From positions 151,115 through 215,114 of the forward strand of contig CALVDZ010000003.1 of assembly GCA_944326445.1 (NCBI GenBank): DNA of 64,000 bases, read 5' to 3'. The notes beneath the pieces were generated by a model. The model worked only from the letters and a program-made list of their open reading frames with translations, was not told the DNA's origin and made no database searches. The translations under genes and the position numbers were made by a program. Source of the stretch: an uncultured Helicobacter sp. GTDB lineage: Bacteria; Campylobacterota; Campylobacteria; Campylobacterales; Helicobacteraceae. Shown here piece after piece: positions 24,067 through 33,715 of the stretch (positions within the stretch are counted from its first letter, which is position 1; each line of letters starts with the position of its first letter).

Positions 24067-24864
24067 ATGGCAGAGGATAGAATCTCCCCGACAAGCATTA
24101 TAGAATCTGGAGCAAAAATTGGCAAAAATGTAAAAATCGGGCATTTTTGTGTGATAGGCAAAGATGTGGTGATAGGCGATGACTGCGAGATAGGCGATCG
24201 CGTAACCATCACGGGCAAAACAACGCTAGGCAAAAACAACAAAATCTTTACCGGTGCGTGTGTGGGTGTGCCACCCCAAGATCTCAAATACGCCGGAGAG
24301 GATACAAAGCTCATCATCGGCGACAACAATATCATCAGAGAATACACCACGCTCAATACCGGCACGGCTGGCGGCGGGGGGGTAACGCGCATAGGCGATG
24401 AGAATCTCTTTATGGCGTATGTGCATATAGCCCACGATTGCTCTGTGGGCAATGGCTGTATTTTTGCCAATGTCGCGACGCTTGGCGGGCACGTAAGTGT
24501 AGGGAATTATGTGAATTTTGGGGGCTTGAGCGCGGTGCATCAGTTTGTGAAAATAGGCGATGGCTGTATGCTTGGTGGGGTTTCGGCACTCGTGCAGGAT
24601 TTGCCACCCTACTCCATCGCACACGGCAATCACGCGCGCATAGCGGGGCTAAACAAGCATCGTATGCGCAAGCTTTTTAGTCGCGAGGAGATAGATTCTA
24701 TCACGGCGATGTATCGGCGCATCTACTCGCGGGAGGCACCGATGAAGGAATTGGTGCAAAAAGAGCTAGATTCTGGCAAGCTTTCACGCACAGAGGTGTA
24801 TATTTGTAATTTTATTTTATCAACGACTAGGGGCATACCTCTAGGGCGCAAAGGAACTGAATAA
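24067..24864 (+). CDS. lpxA: UDP-GlcNAc O-acyltransferase LpxA
   Basis: LpxA adds the first 3-hydroxyacyl chain to UDP-GlcNAc in lipid A synthesis. The left-handed beta-helix hexapeptides (IGKNVKIG, IGDDCEIGD, VGNYVNFGG) and the catalytic-histidine region (AYVHIAHDCSVGNG) are clear. The C-terminal helical part (LNKHRMRKLFS onward) and 265-residue length are standard. The stop overlaps the clpX start. Confidence 0.96.
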   Translation: MAEDRISPTSIIESGAKIGKNVKIGHFCVIGKDVVIGDDCEIGDRVTITGKTTLGKNNKIFTGACVGVPPQDLKYAGEDTKLIIGDNNIIREYTTLNTGTAGGGGVTRIGDENLFMAYVHIAHDCSVGNGCIFANVATLGGHVSVGNYVNFGGLSAVHQFVKIGDGCMLGGVSALVQDLPPYSIAHGNHARIAGLNKHRMRKLFSREEIDSITAMYRRIYSREAPMKELVQKELDSGKLSRTEVYICNFILSTTRGIPLGRKGTE

Positions 24865-26129
24865 TGATGGAGCCAAGATATTGTAGCTTTTGCGGCAGAA
24901 TGGAGACGCCAAATAACCCCTGCATAACAGGTAACAAAGGCAATTCTGTCGATGTGTATATTTGCAAAAACTGTATCACGGTAAGCGAGGAGATCCTCAA
25001 AGGCTATAAAGAGCCAAAAGAGTTAGAATCTGCGCATAATAGGGAGTTTAGTATCCCCACCCCTAAGGAGCTCAATGCCCGCCTTGATGAATATGTTGTG
25101 GGGCAAGATGAGGCAAAAAAAGTCTTTAGCGTGGCGGTGTATAACCACTACAAGCGCATTAGTGGCGAGCAATGCCCCGTGAGCCCCGAGCTTAAAGATG
25201 TGGAGATTGCTAAGTCAAATATTTTGCTCATCGGTCCTACGGGCAGCGGAAAAACGCTAATGGCACAGACTTTGGCGAGGTTTTTGGATGTGCCTATCGC
25301 CATTTCTGACGCGACAAGTCTCACGGAGGCTGGTTATGTGGGCGAAGATGTAGAAAATATCCTCACGCGCTTGTTCCAAGCTGCCAATGGCGATATAGAA
25401 AAAGCCCAAAGGGGCATTGTGTTTATCGATGAGATCGACAAAATCTCGCGCTTGTCCGAAAACCGCTCCATCACGCGCGATGTGAGTGGCGAGGGTGTGC
25501 AGCAGGCGTTGCTAAAGATTATCGAGGGAAGTGTGGTAAATATCCCTCCCAAAGGTGGCAGGAAGCACCCAAATCAGGAGTTTGTGCAGCTTGATACAAG
25601 CCATATTTTGTTTATTTGTGGTGGAGCGTTTGATGGATTAGGCGAGATCATCAAAAGACGCATCGGGGGCAATGCCCTAGGATTCCACGGTAAAAAGCAT
25701 AGCAAAAGCGATGAGCAATATCTGCTAAGTCTCGTGGAGCCCGATGATCTCGTGGGCTATGGACTTATTCCCGAGCTTATAGGGCGATTGCATGTCATCA
25801 CGACGCTAAATCCCATAGACAAAAAAGCGATGATGCAGATTCTCACCACGCCTAAAAACGCGCTTATCAAGCAGTACCAAAAACTCTTTGAGATGGATGG
25901 TGCGAAGCTAGAGTTTGAGCAGGGTGCGCTAGAGAAAATCGCCAAATTAGCCATAGCGCGTAAGATCGGAGCGAGAGGGCTGCGATCTATCATCGAGGAG
26001 CATATCAACGATCTTATGTATAATCTCCCGGATTTGCGAGGCTGTGAGATAACTATCACGCAAGAGTGCATAGAGGGCAAAAAAAAGCCCATCATCATCA
26101 AGCAATCAAGGGCGAAAAAAACCTCATAA
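24864..26129 (+). CDS. clpX: ATP-dependent Clp protease ATP-binding subunit ClpX
   Basis: ClpX unfolds tagged proteins for ClpP. The N-terminal zinc domain has C7-x2-C10 and C34-x2-C37. The AAA+ core follows: Walker A GPTGSGKT, Walker B IVFIDEIDKI, the GYVGEDVEN pore-loop region, RRIGGNALGF, and sensor 2 GARGLRS. The ATG overlaps the lpxA stop, with AAAGGA upstream. Confidence 0.97.
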   Translation: MMEPRYCSFCGRMETPNNPCITGNKGNSVDVYICKNCITVSEEILKGYKEPKELESAHNREFSIPTPKELNARLDEYVVGQDEAKKVFSVAVYNHYKRISGEQCPVSPELKDVEIAKSNILLIGPTGSGKTLMAQTLARFLDVPIAISDATSLTEAGYVGEDVENILTRLFQAANGDIEKAQRGIVFIDEIDKISRLSENRSITRDVSGEGVQQALLKIIEGSVVNIPPKGGRKHPNQEFVQLDTSHILFICGGAFDGLGEIIKRRIGGNALGFHGKKHSKSDEQYLLSLVEPDDLVGYGLIPELIGRLHVITTLNPIDKKAMMQILTTPKNALIKQYQKLFEMDGAKLEFEQGALEKIAKLAIARKIGARGLRSIIEEHINDLMYNLPDLRGCEITITQECIEGKKKPIIIKQSRAKKTS

Positions 26130-26157
26130 GATTAAGAATTTAAAGTAAGGAGTGTGT

Positions 26158-27195
26158 ATGCTGCTAATGGATAGATTGATAGGATCGTTTTCTAAGGATG
26201 TCGCCATTGATTTAGGGACGGCAAATACGATTGTGGCGATTAAGGGTGAGGGGATAGTGATAAATGAGCCATCAGTCGTGGCGGTGCAGAGCGACAAAAA
26301 TGGCTATGGCGAGATTATCGCCATAGGGCGCGAAGCCAAAGATATGGAGGGTAAAACCCCGCATAAAATCGAGATAATCCGCCCTATGAAAGATGGCATT
26401 ATCGCGGATTTTGAGATGACGGAGAGAATGATACGATTTTTTATCGAAAAAGCCTATAAGCGCAAGAGTCTCATCCGCCCGCGGATTATGGTGTGCGTGC
26501 CCTATGGACTCACAGGTGTGGAAAAAAAGGCAGTCAAAGAATCCGCCCTCGCAGCGGGCGCGCGTGAAGTGTATCTGATAGAAGAGCCTATGGCGGCGGC
26601 TATCGGTGCTGGGCTACACACAGAGGAGGCGAAGGGCAATCTCGTGATTGATATTGGTGGGGGGACGACGGAAATCGGTGTGGTGTCCTATGGCGGCTTG
26701 GTGATTAGCAAAAGTATCAAGGTGGCGGGGGATAAGTTTGATGCGGCGATTATGGACTATGTGCGCAAAAAATACAATCTCCTCATCGGCGAGCGCACCG
26801 CGGAGGCTATCAAAATCGAGATTGGCTCGGCGTATTCTATGAATGAGTCGCTTGTGTTTCAAGTGCGTGGGCGCGATAATGTGAGCGGCTTGCTCAACAC
26901 CATCGATCTCACAAACGAAGATGTGCGTGAGGCTATCAAAGATCAGCTAAAAGAAATCGTCAATGCCCTCAAAGATGTGGTAGAAAAGCTCCCGCCCGAT
27001 CTCTCTGGCGATATCATCGAAAATGGTATCGTGCTCACAGGCGGTGGCGCGCTCATACGCGGACTTGACAAATACATCTCTGAAATCGTGCGTCTGCCCG
27101 TGTGGGTGGCAGAGGAGCCGCTGCTATGTGTCGCGCGAGGCACAAGCAAAGCGATGGAAGATGAGCGACTCCTCCAAGAACTAGCGATTAACTAA
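26158..27195 (+). CDS. mreB: Rod-shape actin homologue MreB
   Basis: MreB forms actin-like filaments under the membrane and organises wall synthesis. The phosphate-1 motif is DVAIDLGTANT, phosphate-2 is LVIDIGGGTTEIGV, the adenosine motif is GIVLTGGGALIRGLD, and EEPMAAAIGAGL is present. The ATG at 26158 has AAGGAG five bases upstream; GTG 26152 is less likely. mreC follows after seven bases. Confidence 0.97.
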   Translation: MLLMDRLIGSFSKDVAIDLGTANTIVAIKGEGIVINEPSVVAVQSDKNGYGEIIAIGREAKDMEGKTPHKIEIIRPMKDGIIADFEMTERMIRFFIEKAYKRKSLIRPRIMVCVPYGLTGVEKKAVKESALAAGAREVYLIEEPMAAAIGAGLHTEEAKGNLVIDIGGGTTEIGVVSYGGLVISKSIKVAGDKFDAAIMDYVRKKYNLLIGERTAEAIKIEIGSAYSMNESLVFQVRGRDNVSGLLNTIDLTNEDVREAIKDQLKEIVNALKDVVEKLPPDLSGDIIENGIVLTGGGALIRGLDKYISEIVRLPVWVAEEPLLCVARGTSKAMEDERLLQELAIN

Positions 27196-27202
27196 CCAAT
27201 CT

Positions 27203-28033
27203 ATGCGCTACAAAGCCCTTATTTTTCTCGTTTTGTTTTGCGTTACGATTGTCGTAACGATGGAGCTAAATAAGGGCTTTGAAACGCGCGTGCTCAATGT
27301 AGCCGATAAGGTGCGAATGTTTTTTGTCTCAAATTTGGAGGGGTTTTGGCTATGGTATAGGGCGTATTTTGCTCAAGCCGATGAGATAAAAGCCCTGCGC
27401 CAAAAAGTCGCAGATTATGACAAAATCGTGCTTCAAAACACCGCCCTTGCTAACCAAAACACCGAGCTAAAATCACTCATACAAAACGACTTGCGCCTAC
27501 AACCCGAATTTTATCTCGCACATATGAGTGCGTATGTGCGTATGGGGCAGTATGATAGGATCTGGCTTACGCTAGATTCTGCCTTCCGCCAAAGACTGCA
27601 ATCTAGCACAGAATCTAGAATCCTAGGGCTTGTGCGCAACAATGTGGCACTAGGTATCGCTAAGTTTGAGTATGGGCGACTGCAGGGACTGCTCAATACT
27701 GCCAAGGAATGCAGCTATGGCGTGTTTATAGGGCAAAATAAAGCAATGGGGATAGTCGATAATACGCCAAAAAGCAGTGGCGCGTATGTGGGCGTGAATT
27801 ATATCCCAAAATGGGTGGATATCAAGGTGGGCGATGAAGTCTATACCAACGGGCTAGATGGGATTTTTGTCGAGAATATCCCCGTGGGCAAGGTGGTGGA
27901 GATCTATGAGGATTCCAACTTCCTGCGTGCCGATGTGCTGCCCTATGCGCAGACACAGGATATCGATTATGTGTGGGTGGTGGATACGAGGGTGCAGGAT
28001 TTGCTAGAAACCCAAACGATTCAAGAGCCCTAA
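27203..28033 (+). CDS. mreC: Rod-shape protein MreC
   Basis: MreC is a bitopic membrane protein linking MreB to periplasmic wall enzymes. An N-terminal membrane helix (LIFLVLFCVTIVVTM) is followed by a coiled coil (EIKALRQKVADYDKIVLQN) and a beta-rich C-terminal domain with KWVDIKVGDEVYTNGLDGIF and PVGKVVEIYEDSN. No mreD is next to it. Confidence 0.93.
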   Translation: MRYKALIFLVLFCVTIVVTMELNKGFETRVLNVADKVRMFFVSNLEGFWLWYRAYFAQADEIKALRQKVADYDKIVLQNTALANQNTELKSLIQNDLRLQPEFYLAHMSAYVRMGQYDRIWLTLDSAFRQRLQSSTESRILGLVRNNVALGIAKFEYGRLQGLLNTAKECSYGVFIGQNKAMGIVDNTPKSSGAYVGVNYIPKWVDIKVGDEVYTNGLDGIFVENIPVGKVVEIYEDSNFLRADVLPYAQTQDIDYVWVVDTRVQDLLETQTIQEP

Positions 28034-28049
28034 TGGCGCGTTTGTGAAA

Positions 28050-30461
28050 ATGAAAGATTCTATAACAACAAGCGAGATTACAGAATCTAGGCAGCCTTTA
28101 GATTCTAAAAAGGGCAGTGTATGCGTGCCAAAGGGTAAAAATAACGGAGCGAGTGGGGATCTGCCCTCTGTGAGTGATAGTAAGCTAGCAGAGCACGATG
28201 AGATAAGCGAGAGGTTAGCTCATATCCTAGCTTCCCTCCGCGCTCCTTGTAGCAAACACACGCTTGATGTGGCGATTTTGCAGCTTTGTGCGTGTGCCCC
28301 TGCCGCGCGAGATTTTGTCAATCCTTACCCACACAATGCGCATAACCCGCACAATCCACCAAGCGAGGCGATACCCACACACGATCTCACAGAGCTCGCC
28401 AAAGCCCTCGCGGATAGAATCTATGAGCTGCTGCACAATGGCACGATTTGTGAGCTTGAGTATATCGGCGTGTTTTGGGTGTTGCGCACTTTGAAATCCC
28501 CTCTTAATGATACGCGCTTTGCGGTGTTTTTGGAGCAGATGCAGCCCTTTAGCGATGGGCTTAGCGAGATAGAAAATCTCTTATTTTTACAGGTGTGTAG
28601 CGTGGCGATGATGTTTGTGTATGGCGCGGAGGAGGGTATGAAGTTTTTTATCGCCCATATGTGCTTGCTTGATATGAATCTCCCACAAAGCGAGGGCGTA
28701 GCGGAATTTTGTATCAAACACTTCCCGCTGCTTGGCGTGGATTTTACCCTCTGCCTAGAGGCACTCGCCCACGCCCTGCACTCCGCCACCACGCTAAGTC
28801 CAAAGCGGCGCAGGAGCTTGTTTAATTGGCAGCTGCATTGCCTCTGGAATATCGAGGGGTATTTTAACAACACGCGTTGGCTTGAGCTCTATCCCGCATA
28901 CAAGGCGGTGTTTTACGCACTGCTTGATCGCACCAAGGAGGCGTTATCCCACGATATGGCGTGCGCGCTGGAGTGCCTTGATGAGGTGCTGTATGTGCAG
29001 TTTTTTCTCTACCATATGTGTGGCAATAGCTTCCATACCCAAGAGCAGTGGCGGGAGTTTTGCGCCGCGGTGGATAGCAGGGCAGCAGCGGTGTATGAGG
29101 AGTTTGCGCCATATATGGATTCTATAACGACAGGCGAGATTATAGAATCTAAGCAACCTTTAGATTCTCAAAAAGGCAGTGCGAGTGCGCCTAAAAATAA
29201 CGGAGGAGATTTGCATACACAATCCACCCCCACGCGCCAAATCATAGGGATTTTAAAGGATCGCATTGTGGGCAACTCCCCCTACAAAGTCGAGTTTTCG
29301 CTCTTTAGCAATCTTTTGCGTGACAAAGACTTCGCCGCACGCTTTCGTATCAAAATCTACAATATGGCACTTATTGAAAAAAGCTCTGATGATGAGGCGT
29401 TGCGCAGGGAGCTAGAGGGTATTGGCGTGGAAATCTGCGATGTGGTGCTTGCCCAAAACACAAAGGGCTTTTACAACTCCCATCTTAGCAAAGCCCTGCT
29501 ATTGTGGGAGGCGATACGAGCCGATGGGGTGAGGTGTCTCATCTCGCCAAATAATGGCTATGGGATTAGCGATTTTTTGCTTAGCGTGCGTGTGGCGCCT
29601 GTGCAGGCGTATTACTCGCACGGGAATTTTGTGTATGATATTCCCTCCATCACGCACCGCCTCACGCATATTTGCAATGCCCAAAGACGCATCACGCATT
29701 GTGGATTTGGGTTCATCGGCGTGAGTGTGAAAATGGATACGCGCTTTTATAATCCCCCTGTAGATTCACGCGCCTTGCAGGCTTTGCGCGCACAATACCC
29801 TCACGATGTCAAGATTCTGGGCACAATCGGGCGTTTAGTTAAGCTGGATTCTCCACAATACCTAAAAAGCGTGCTAGAAATTATGCGCTCCTTTCCGCAA
29901 AGCGTGTATCTGGCGTGTGGTGGGGGCAATGAATGGGCGATACGCGAAAAAATCGTGCGCGAGGGGGGCGCGGATTTGCTTCATCGCTTTTGCTTCAGTG
30001 GATATGTCGATAGCGCGCTCTATGGGCATATCATCGATTTGTGGCTCGATAGCTTCCCGCTTGAGCAGGGGGAGAGCCGTATAGAATATGTGGCTAAGGG
30101 CGGCGTGGCATTGGTGCTATCTAAAGAAAGCAAGCAAGAGCGAGAGGAGAGAATCTCGCGCTGGGTGGAGCAATATACCGAGCTACTCACGGAGTTTTTA
30201 GCCCTCTATAATGCCCCTGCGCCCACAAGCCGTGCTATCGCGCTCACAAACCTTACAGATGTGAAAAATGTGCTTTGTGAGTGCGCGTATGTGGTGTATG
30301 ATGTGCAGGCATATGAGCAGAGGGCTTTGGAGATTTTGCGTGGCTCATCGTGGGAGGTTTTGCGCGCTCAAAGCCTTTTGGAGCGCGAGATTTTGGACTT
30401 TGTGCGAGAGCGGGTAGGCGTGCAGAGTTTTATGGAGGTTATAGAATCTGCGGGCTTCTAG
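28050..30461 (+). CDS. Large GT-B glycosyltransferase-like protein with two in-frame repeat segments
   Basis: The 803-residue protein has a helical N-terminal half (about 45-340) and a C-terminal half with GT-B features: PVQAYYSHGNFVYDIPSITH, the ILGTIGRLVKLDSPQYLKSV donor domain, and a LDSFPLEQGESRIEYVAKGG donor-site segment. This recalls HMW1C/O-GlcNAc-transferase-like enzymes, but the exact family is uncertain. Two nearly identical DNA segments (28056-28147 and 29118-29205) encode DSITT-S/G-EI-T/I-ES-R/K-QPLDS at the N-terminus and between the two halves. Each contains an AGAATCTA/TAGATTCT hairpin also found between genes, so they look like repeat insertions kept in frame. It follows mreC closely. 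Confidence 0.65.
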   Translation: MKDSITTSEITESRQPLDSKKGSVCVPKGKNNGASGDLPSVSDSKLAEHDEISERLAHILASLRAPCSKHTLDVAILQLCACAPAARDFVNPYPHNAHNPHNPPSEAIPTHDLTELAKALADRIYELLHNGTICELEYIGVFWVLRTLKSPLNDTRFAVFLEQMQPFSDGLSEIENLLFLQVCSVAMMFVYGAEEGMKFFIAHMCLLDMNLPQSEGVAEFCIKHFPLLGVDFTLCLEALAHALHSATTLSPKRRRSLFNWQLHCLWNIEGYFNNTRWLELYPAYKAVFYALLDRTKEALSHDMACALECLDEVLYVQFFLYHMCGNSFHTQEQWREFCAAVDSRAAAVYEEFAPYMDSITTGEIIESKQPLDSQKGSASAPKNNGGDLHTQSTPTRQIIGILKDRIVGNSPYKVEFSLFSNLLRDKDFAARFRIKIYNMALIEKSSDDEALRRELEGIGVEICDVVLAQNTKGFYNSHLSKALLLWEAIRADGVRCLISPNNGYGISDFLLSVRVAPVQAYYSHGNFVYDIPSITHRLTHICNAQRRITHCGFGFIGVSVKMDTRFYNPPVDSRALQALRAQYPHDVKILGTIGRLVKLDSPQYLKSVLEIMRSFPQSVYLACGGGNEWAIREKIVREGGADLLHRFCFSGYVDSALYGHIIDLWLDSFPLEQGESRIEYVAKGGVALVLSKESKQEREERISRWVEQYTELLTEFLALYNAPAPTSRAIALTNLTDVKNVLCECAYVVYDVQAYEQRALEILRGSSWEVLRAQSLLEREILDFVRERVGVQSFMEVIESAGF
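28056..28147 (+). repeat. Intragenic hairpin repeat, copy 1
   Basis: AGAATCTA (28082-28089), a 9-base loop GGCAGCCTT, and TAGATTCT (28099-28106) lie in a longer segment repeated at 29118-29205. The same hairpin with loop GGCAGTCTT occurs between genes at 39393-39417. Confidence 0.7.
29118..29205 (+). repeat. Intragenic hairpin repeat, copy 2
   Basis: AGAATCTA (29144-29151), loop AGCAACCTT, TAGATTCT (29161-29168). The flanks match copy 1 (GATTCTATAAC before; a run of A, GGCAGTG and AAAATAACGGA after). Confidence 0.7.
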
Positions 30462-30464
30462 GCT

Positions 30465-31886
30465 CTAAGGCGTGATGATGGCGCTCTCGCTCATATTAGC
30501 ACTATGCAAAATCGTGCTTTGGTGCAATCGCGCGTAGTATTTGAGGAGCATTTTTTGGAGGCTTGGCTCGATACTTGGGTAAAACCACGCGTTGTTGCTC
30601 ATTGCGATGACAAACTCCGGATAGTCCGCATACAGGGCACTAGAAGTGGCTTCATAGCAGATTGCGACGCGAAAACGCTCGCCTAAAGCATCAATATCCC
30701 CAAACTCCGCACCTGCGCTAAACTCCATTTGCGCGATAAAGCCAAAGGGCTCTTTTATAAAGCGTGGCAGGGGGATATACTCCCCAAAGGGCGCGAGAAT
30801 CACCTTGTCTATGCGCCTAGATTCTCCATTGCTAAAGACAAAGGCACTATTGTAGCTCTCCTCTCCGTGTGTGTGCAGCGCACCCGCGATGATGGTAATC
30901 TCTAGGGAGTATTGGCGCAGCGCCTCATACACGCTTGCCGCACCGCTATCGATGAGCGCGAAAGGGAAGGCGGTTTCTGGGAGGATGATGAGCGATTTTT
31001 TTTGCGCTATGGCGTCTTTAATGAGTGCGAAATTTTGGGCGATAATCTCACGCATATTTTGGGCATTCCATTTGAGGCTTTGGGGGACTTGTGTTTTAGC
31101 GATAGCGATATGTTGCGTAAAGCTCGGGGGATTTGAGGGGCTAAAGGTGTGAAAATCTAGCGCACCAAATGCACACACAAGGCTTAAAAACAGGTTTGCT
31201 ATGGCATTTTTAGACTTTGGCACACAGCTTTTGTGCGCGTGTGTGGAGATGATAAGGAAGTAAAGTGCGAGGATAAGCAGGCAAAAATGCAGTGAATCCA
31301 CGCCAAAATGGCTATATGCGAGCAGGGCTTGGGGCACGAGCCAATCAAACCCAAAGGGCGTGATAAAGTGCATTATGAGCAAGCCCACAAGCCGCACGGG
31401 TAGGCATTCACAAAAGAGCAGCACCCAAAACACCACGCCATACACCAGCGCGACACACACCGCGATTAAGGGCGCAAGTGCGCTAAGCTCAAAGAATCTA
31501 AAGCTAAGTCCCACCCACCAAAACCACCAAAGCCCCACGAAAAAGCCAAAACCAAAGCGGCGAGATTTGGGAACACGCAGATAGGCATATAGGCTCAATG
31601 CCCCCAAGATACTGCCTAGCCAATAGGGTATATCGGTATGGCTAGATTCAAAAAGAGAGAGTGCATAAATAGGCAGGGCAAAGACAAACGCCATCAGCGC
31701 GTCGCAAAAAAGCACAATCATCAGTGGGGCGGCTTTTTGTGCAAAGGGAGGCAGGGAAGGCGCAAGGCGCGCAAAATATGCCAAAAGTGCATCGATATAG
31801 GGCGCAAATGATGGAATCTCAAGCCCAGAGCGCATAGTGCGCAGTGAATCTAGCACGGGATGAGTGTGTGGGAGGAGTGGCATCAC
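30465..31886 (-). CDS. lnt: Apolipoprotein N-acyltransferase Lnt
   Basis: Lnt adds the third acyl chain to outer-membrane lipoproteins at the periplasmic face of the inner membrane. Seven or so hydrophobic helices occupy the first half; the nitrilase-like domain has the catalytic Glu in IILPETAFPF, the Lys in the DKVILAPFGEYIPL region and the Cys in VAICYEATSS. It ends at SANMSESAIITP, about 60 residues earlier than E. coli Lnt and without an obvious last membrane helix. Short Lnt proteins are known in Helicobacter, so this may be normal. The start is GTG 31886 or ATG 31883. Confidence 0.9.
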   Translation of the reverse strand: MMPLLPHTHPVLDSLRTMRSGLEIPSFAPYIDALLAYFARLAPSLPPFAQKAAPLMIVLFCDALMAFVFALPIYALSLFESSHTDIPYWLGSILGALSLYAYLRVPKSRRFGFGFFVGLWWFWWVGLSFRFFELSALAPLIAVCVALVYGVVFWVLLFCECLPVRLVGLLIMHFITPFGFDWLVPQALLAYSHFGVDSLHFCLLILALYFLIISTHAHKSCVPKSKNAIANLFLSLVCAFGALDFHTFSPSNPPSFTQHIAIAKTQVPQSLKWNAQNMREIIAQNFALIKDAIAQKKSLIILPETAFPFALIDSGAASVYEALRQYSLEITIIAGALHTHGEESYNSAFVFSNGESRRIDKVILAPFGEYIPLPRFIKEPFGFIAQMEFSAGAEFGDIDALGERFRVAICYEATSSALYADYPEFVIAMSNNAWFYPSIEPSLQKMLLKYYARLHQSTILHSANMSESAIITP

Positions 31887-32068
31887 AAGTCCTTAAGTCT
31901 TTTTAGAATCCTAGGGTGCTTCATTGTGTTGGGAGTGTTGGGATTGAGGCTAGGAAGTGTGTGCCTAGCGACTTTGAGACATCTCACGCCCAATGCACAG
32001 GCCACAAACGCCACAAATTCTAAAATCCCAAACACCGCACCCTTTAGATCTACACCGCTTAGATTCAC
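31883..32068 (-). CDS. Possible small membrane protein upstream of lnt
   Basis: A 61-residue frame from GTG 32068 has AAAGG six bases upstream and a hydrophobic helix (AVFGILEFVAFVACALGV) followed by a basic tail (RILKRLKDL). Its TGA overlaps the lnt start by four bases, as in coupled genes, and it follows gatB by about 35 bases. No family was recognised; a chance frame is possible. Confidence 0.4.
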   Translation of the reverse strand: MNLSGVDLKGAVFGILEFVAFVACALGVRCLKVARHTLPSLNPNTPNTMKHPRILKRLKDL

Positions 32069-32102
32069 GCCGCGCCTTTATTTTCCCCACTATTGCAGCT
32101 CG

Positions 32103-33530
32103 CTATTGCAACTTTTCTTTTAATAACTCATTTACGCGGGCGGGATTTGCGCTCTTGCTAGCTTTCATCACCTGCCCGACGAAAAATCCAAAGAGCTTAT
32201 CCTTGCCGCTTTTATATTCTGCCACCTTTTCAGCATTAGCCGCTAGCACAGATTCTATCGCAGCGATAATCGCCCCATCGTCATTGACTTGCGCTAATCC
32301 CATAGAATCTATAAGGCTATCCACATCGCCACCCCTTTGCTCCACTAGCACATCAAGGATTTCCTTAGCACTCTTACCGCTGATTTTGCCCTCATCAATG
32401 CGTTTTACCAAAGTCGCCAAAGTCCTAGAATCCACCCCGCAATTCTGCAGGGTATTTTCGCCTTTTAATCGCCCCAAAAGCTCGGTGGTGAGCCAAGTGA
32501 GCGCTCCCTTTGCACTCGCTCCATAATCTAGCATAGATTCAAAATATCGCGCCATTTCTAGCTCGCTTGTGAGCACGCCCGCATCGCTAGGCTTTATCCC
32601 AAATTCCCGCACATATCGCTCGCGTTTTTCATCGGGCATTTCAGGGATTTGTCGCCCCTCATTCATTAATGCCTCATCGATATACACCGGCAGCAAATCC
32701 GGATCGGGAAAATACCGATAATCCGCTGCTTCTTCCTTACCCCGCATAGAGCGCGTTACGCCCTTAGTAGTATCAAAGAGCCTTGTCTCCTGCACTACTT
32801 CTACTTCATACTTGCCATCTTCCCACGCCTCGATTTGTCGCTCCACCTCGTATTCGATAGCTTTTTGGATAAATTTAAAAGAATTAAGATTTTTAATCTC
32901 CACACGCGTATAGAGTTTAGAATCTCCCCTAGGGCGGATTGAGACATTCGCATCGCAGCGGAAACTCCCCTCTTGCATATTGGCATCGCTGATATCCAAA
33001 AACCGCACGATAGAATGCAGCTTCTTAAGATAGGCTATCGCCTCATCACTACTGCGCATATCCGGCTCACTGACGATTTCTAGCAGCGGCGTGCAGGCGC
33101 GATTCAAATCGACTTTAGAATACGCGTCTTCGTGGATATTTTTGCCTGCGTCCTCCTCCATATGCGCGCGTGTCACACCGATAGTCTTTTTCTCGCCACC
33201 CACTTCTATCTCGATATTGCCACGCCCCACGATGGGGATTTCAAATTGACTTATCTGATAGGCTTTGGGCAAATCTGGATAAAAGTAGTTTTTGCGCGCA
33301 AAGATAGAGTTTTGGTTAATCTGTGCGTTGATAGCAGTGCCAAAGGCAATCGCCTTTTTAACCACCTCTTTATTTAGCACCGGAAGCGCACCGGGTAGCC
33401 CCAAACAAGTAGGGCAGACATTGGTATTGGGCTTGGCACCAAAGCTCGTAGCACAGGAACAAAAGATTTTGGTTTTGGTATTTAGCTGGACATGCACCTC
33501 TAGTCCGATAATCGTCTCAAAAGCACTCAT
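32103..33530 (-). CDS. gatB: Asp-tRNA(Asn)/Glu-tRNA(Gln) amidotransferase subunit GatB
   Basis: GatB recognises misacylated tRNA in the GatCAB transamidation complex that makes Gln-tRNA and Asn-tRNA. It opens ETIIGLEVHVQLNTKTKIFCSC, then has NTNVCPTCLGLPGALPVLN, the HMEEDAGKNIH loop and the YRYFPDPDLLPV motif. The C-terminal YqeY-like helical tail runs from about residue 330. The 475-residue length is standard. Confidence 0.96.
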   Translation of the reverse strand: MSAFETIIGLEVHVQLNTKTKIFCSCATSFGAKPNTNVCPTCLGLPGALPVLNKEVVKKAIAFGTAINAQINQNSIFARKNYFYPDLPKAYQISQFEIPIVGRGNIEIEVGGEKKTIGVTRAHMEEDAGKNIHEDAYSKVDLNRACTPLLEIVSEPDMRSSDEAIAYLKKLHSIVRFLDISDANMQEGSFRCDANVSIRPRGDSKLYTRVEIKNLNSFKFIQKAIEYEVERQIEAWEDGKYEVEVVQETRLFDTTKGVTRSMRGKEEAADYRYFPDPDLLPVYIDEALMNEGRQIPEMPDEKRERYVREFGIKPSDAGVLTSELEMARYFESMLDYGASAKGALTWLTTELLGRLKGENTLQNCGVDSRTLATLVKRIDEGKISGKSAKEILDVLVEQRGGDVDSLIDSMGLAQVNDDGAIIAAIESVLAANAEKVAEYKSGKDKLFGFFVGQVMKASKSANPARVNELLKEKLQ

Positions 33531-33715
33531 AATGATTTCCTTTAGGCTTGTGTTTGGGTATTTTGCGCCTAGTATAACGAATCTAAGCTAAAAAAGCTCT
33601 GCAAAAACCCTTAAATCTAGCGCGCCCCTTGGCACAATGTGGGGATTTGTTTGACAATTTAAGCCTTTTTGCTCTAAGATAAAGCTTAATCAAATATAAA
33701 ACTTAGGAGAGCACA

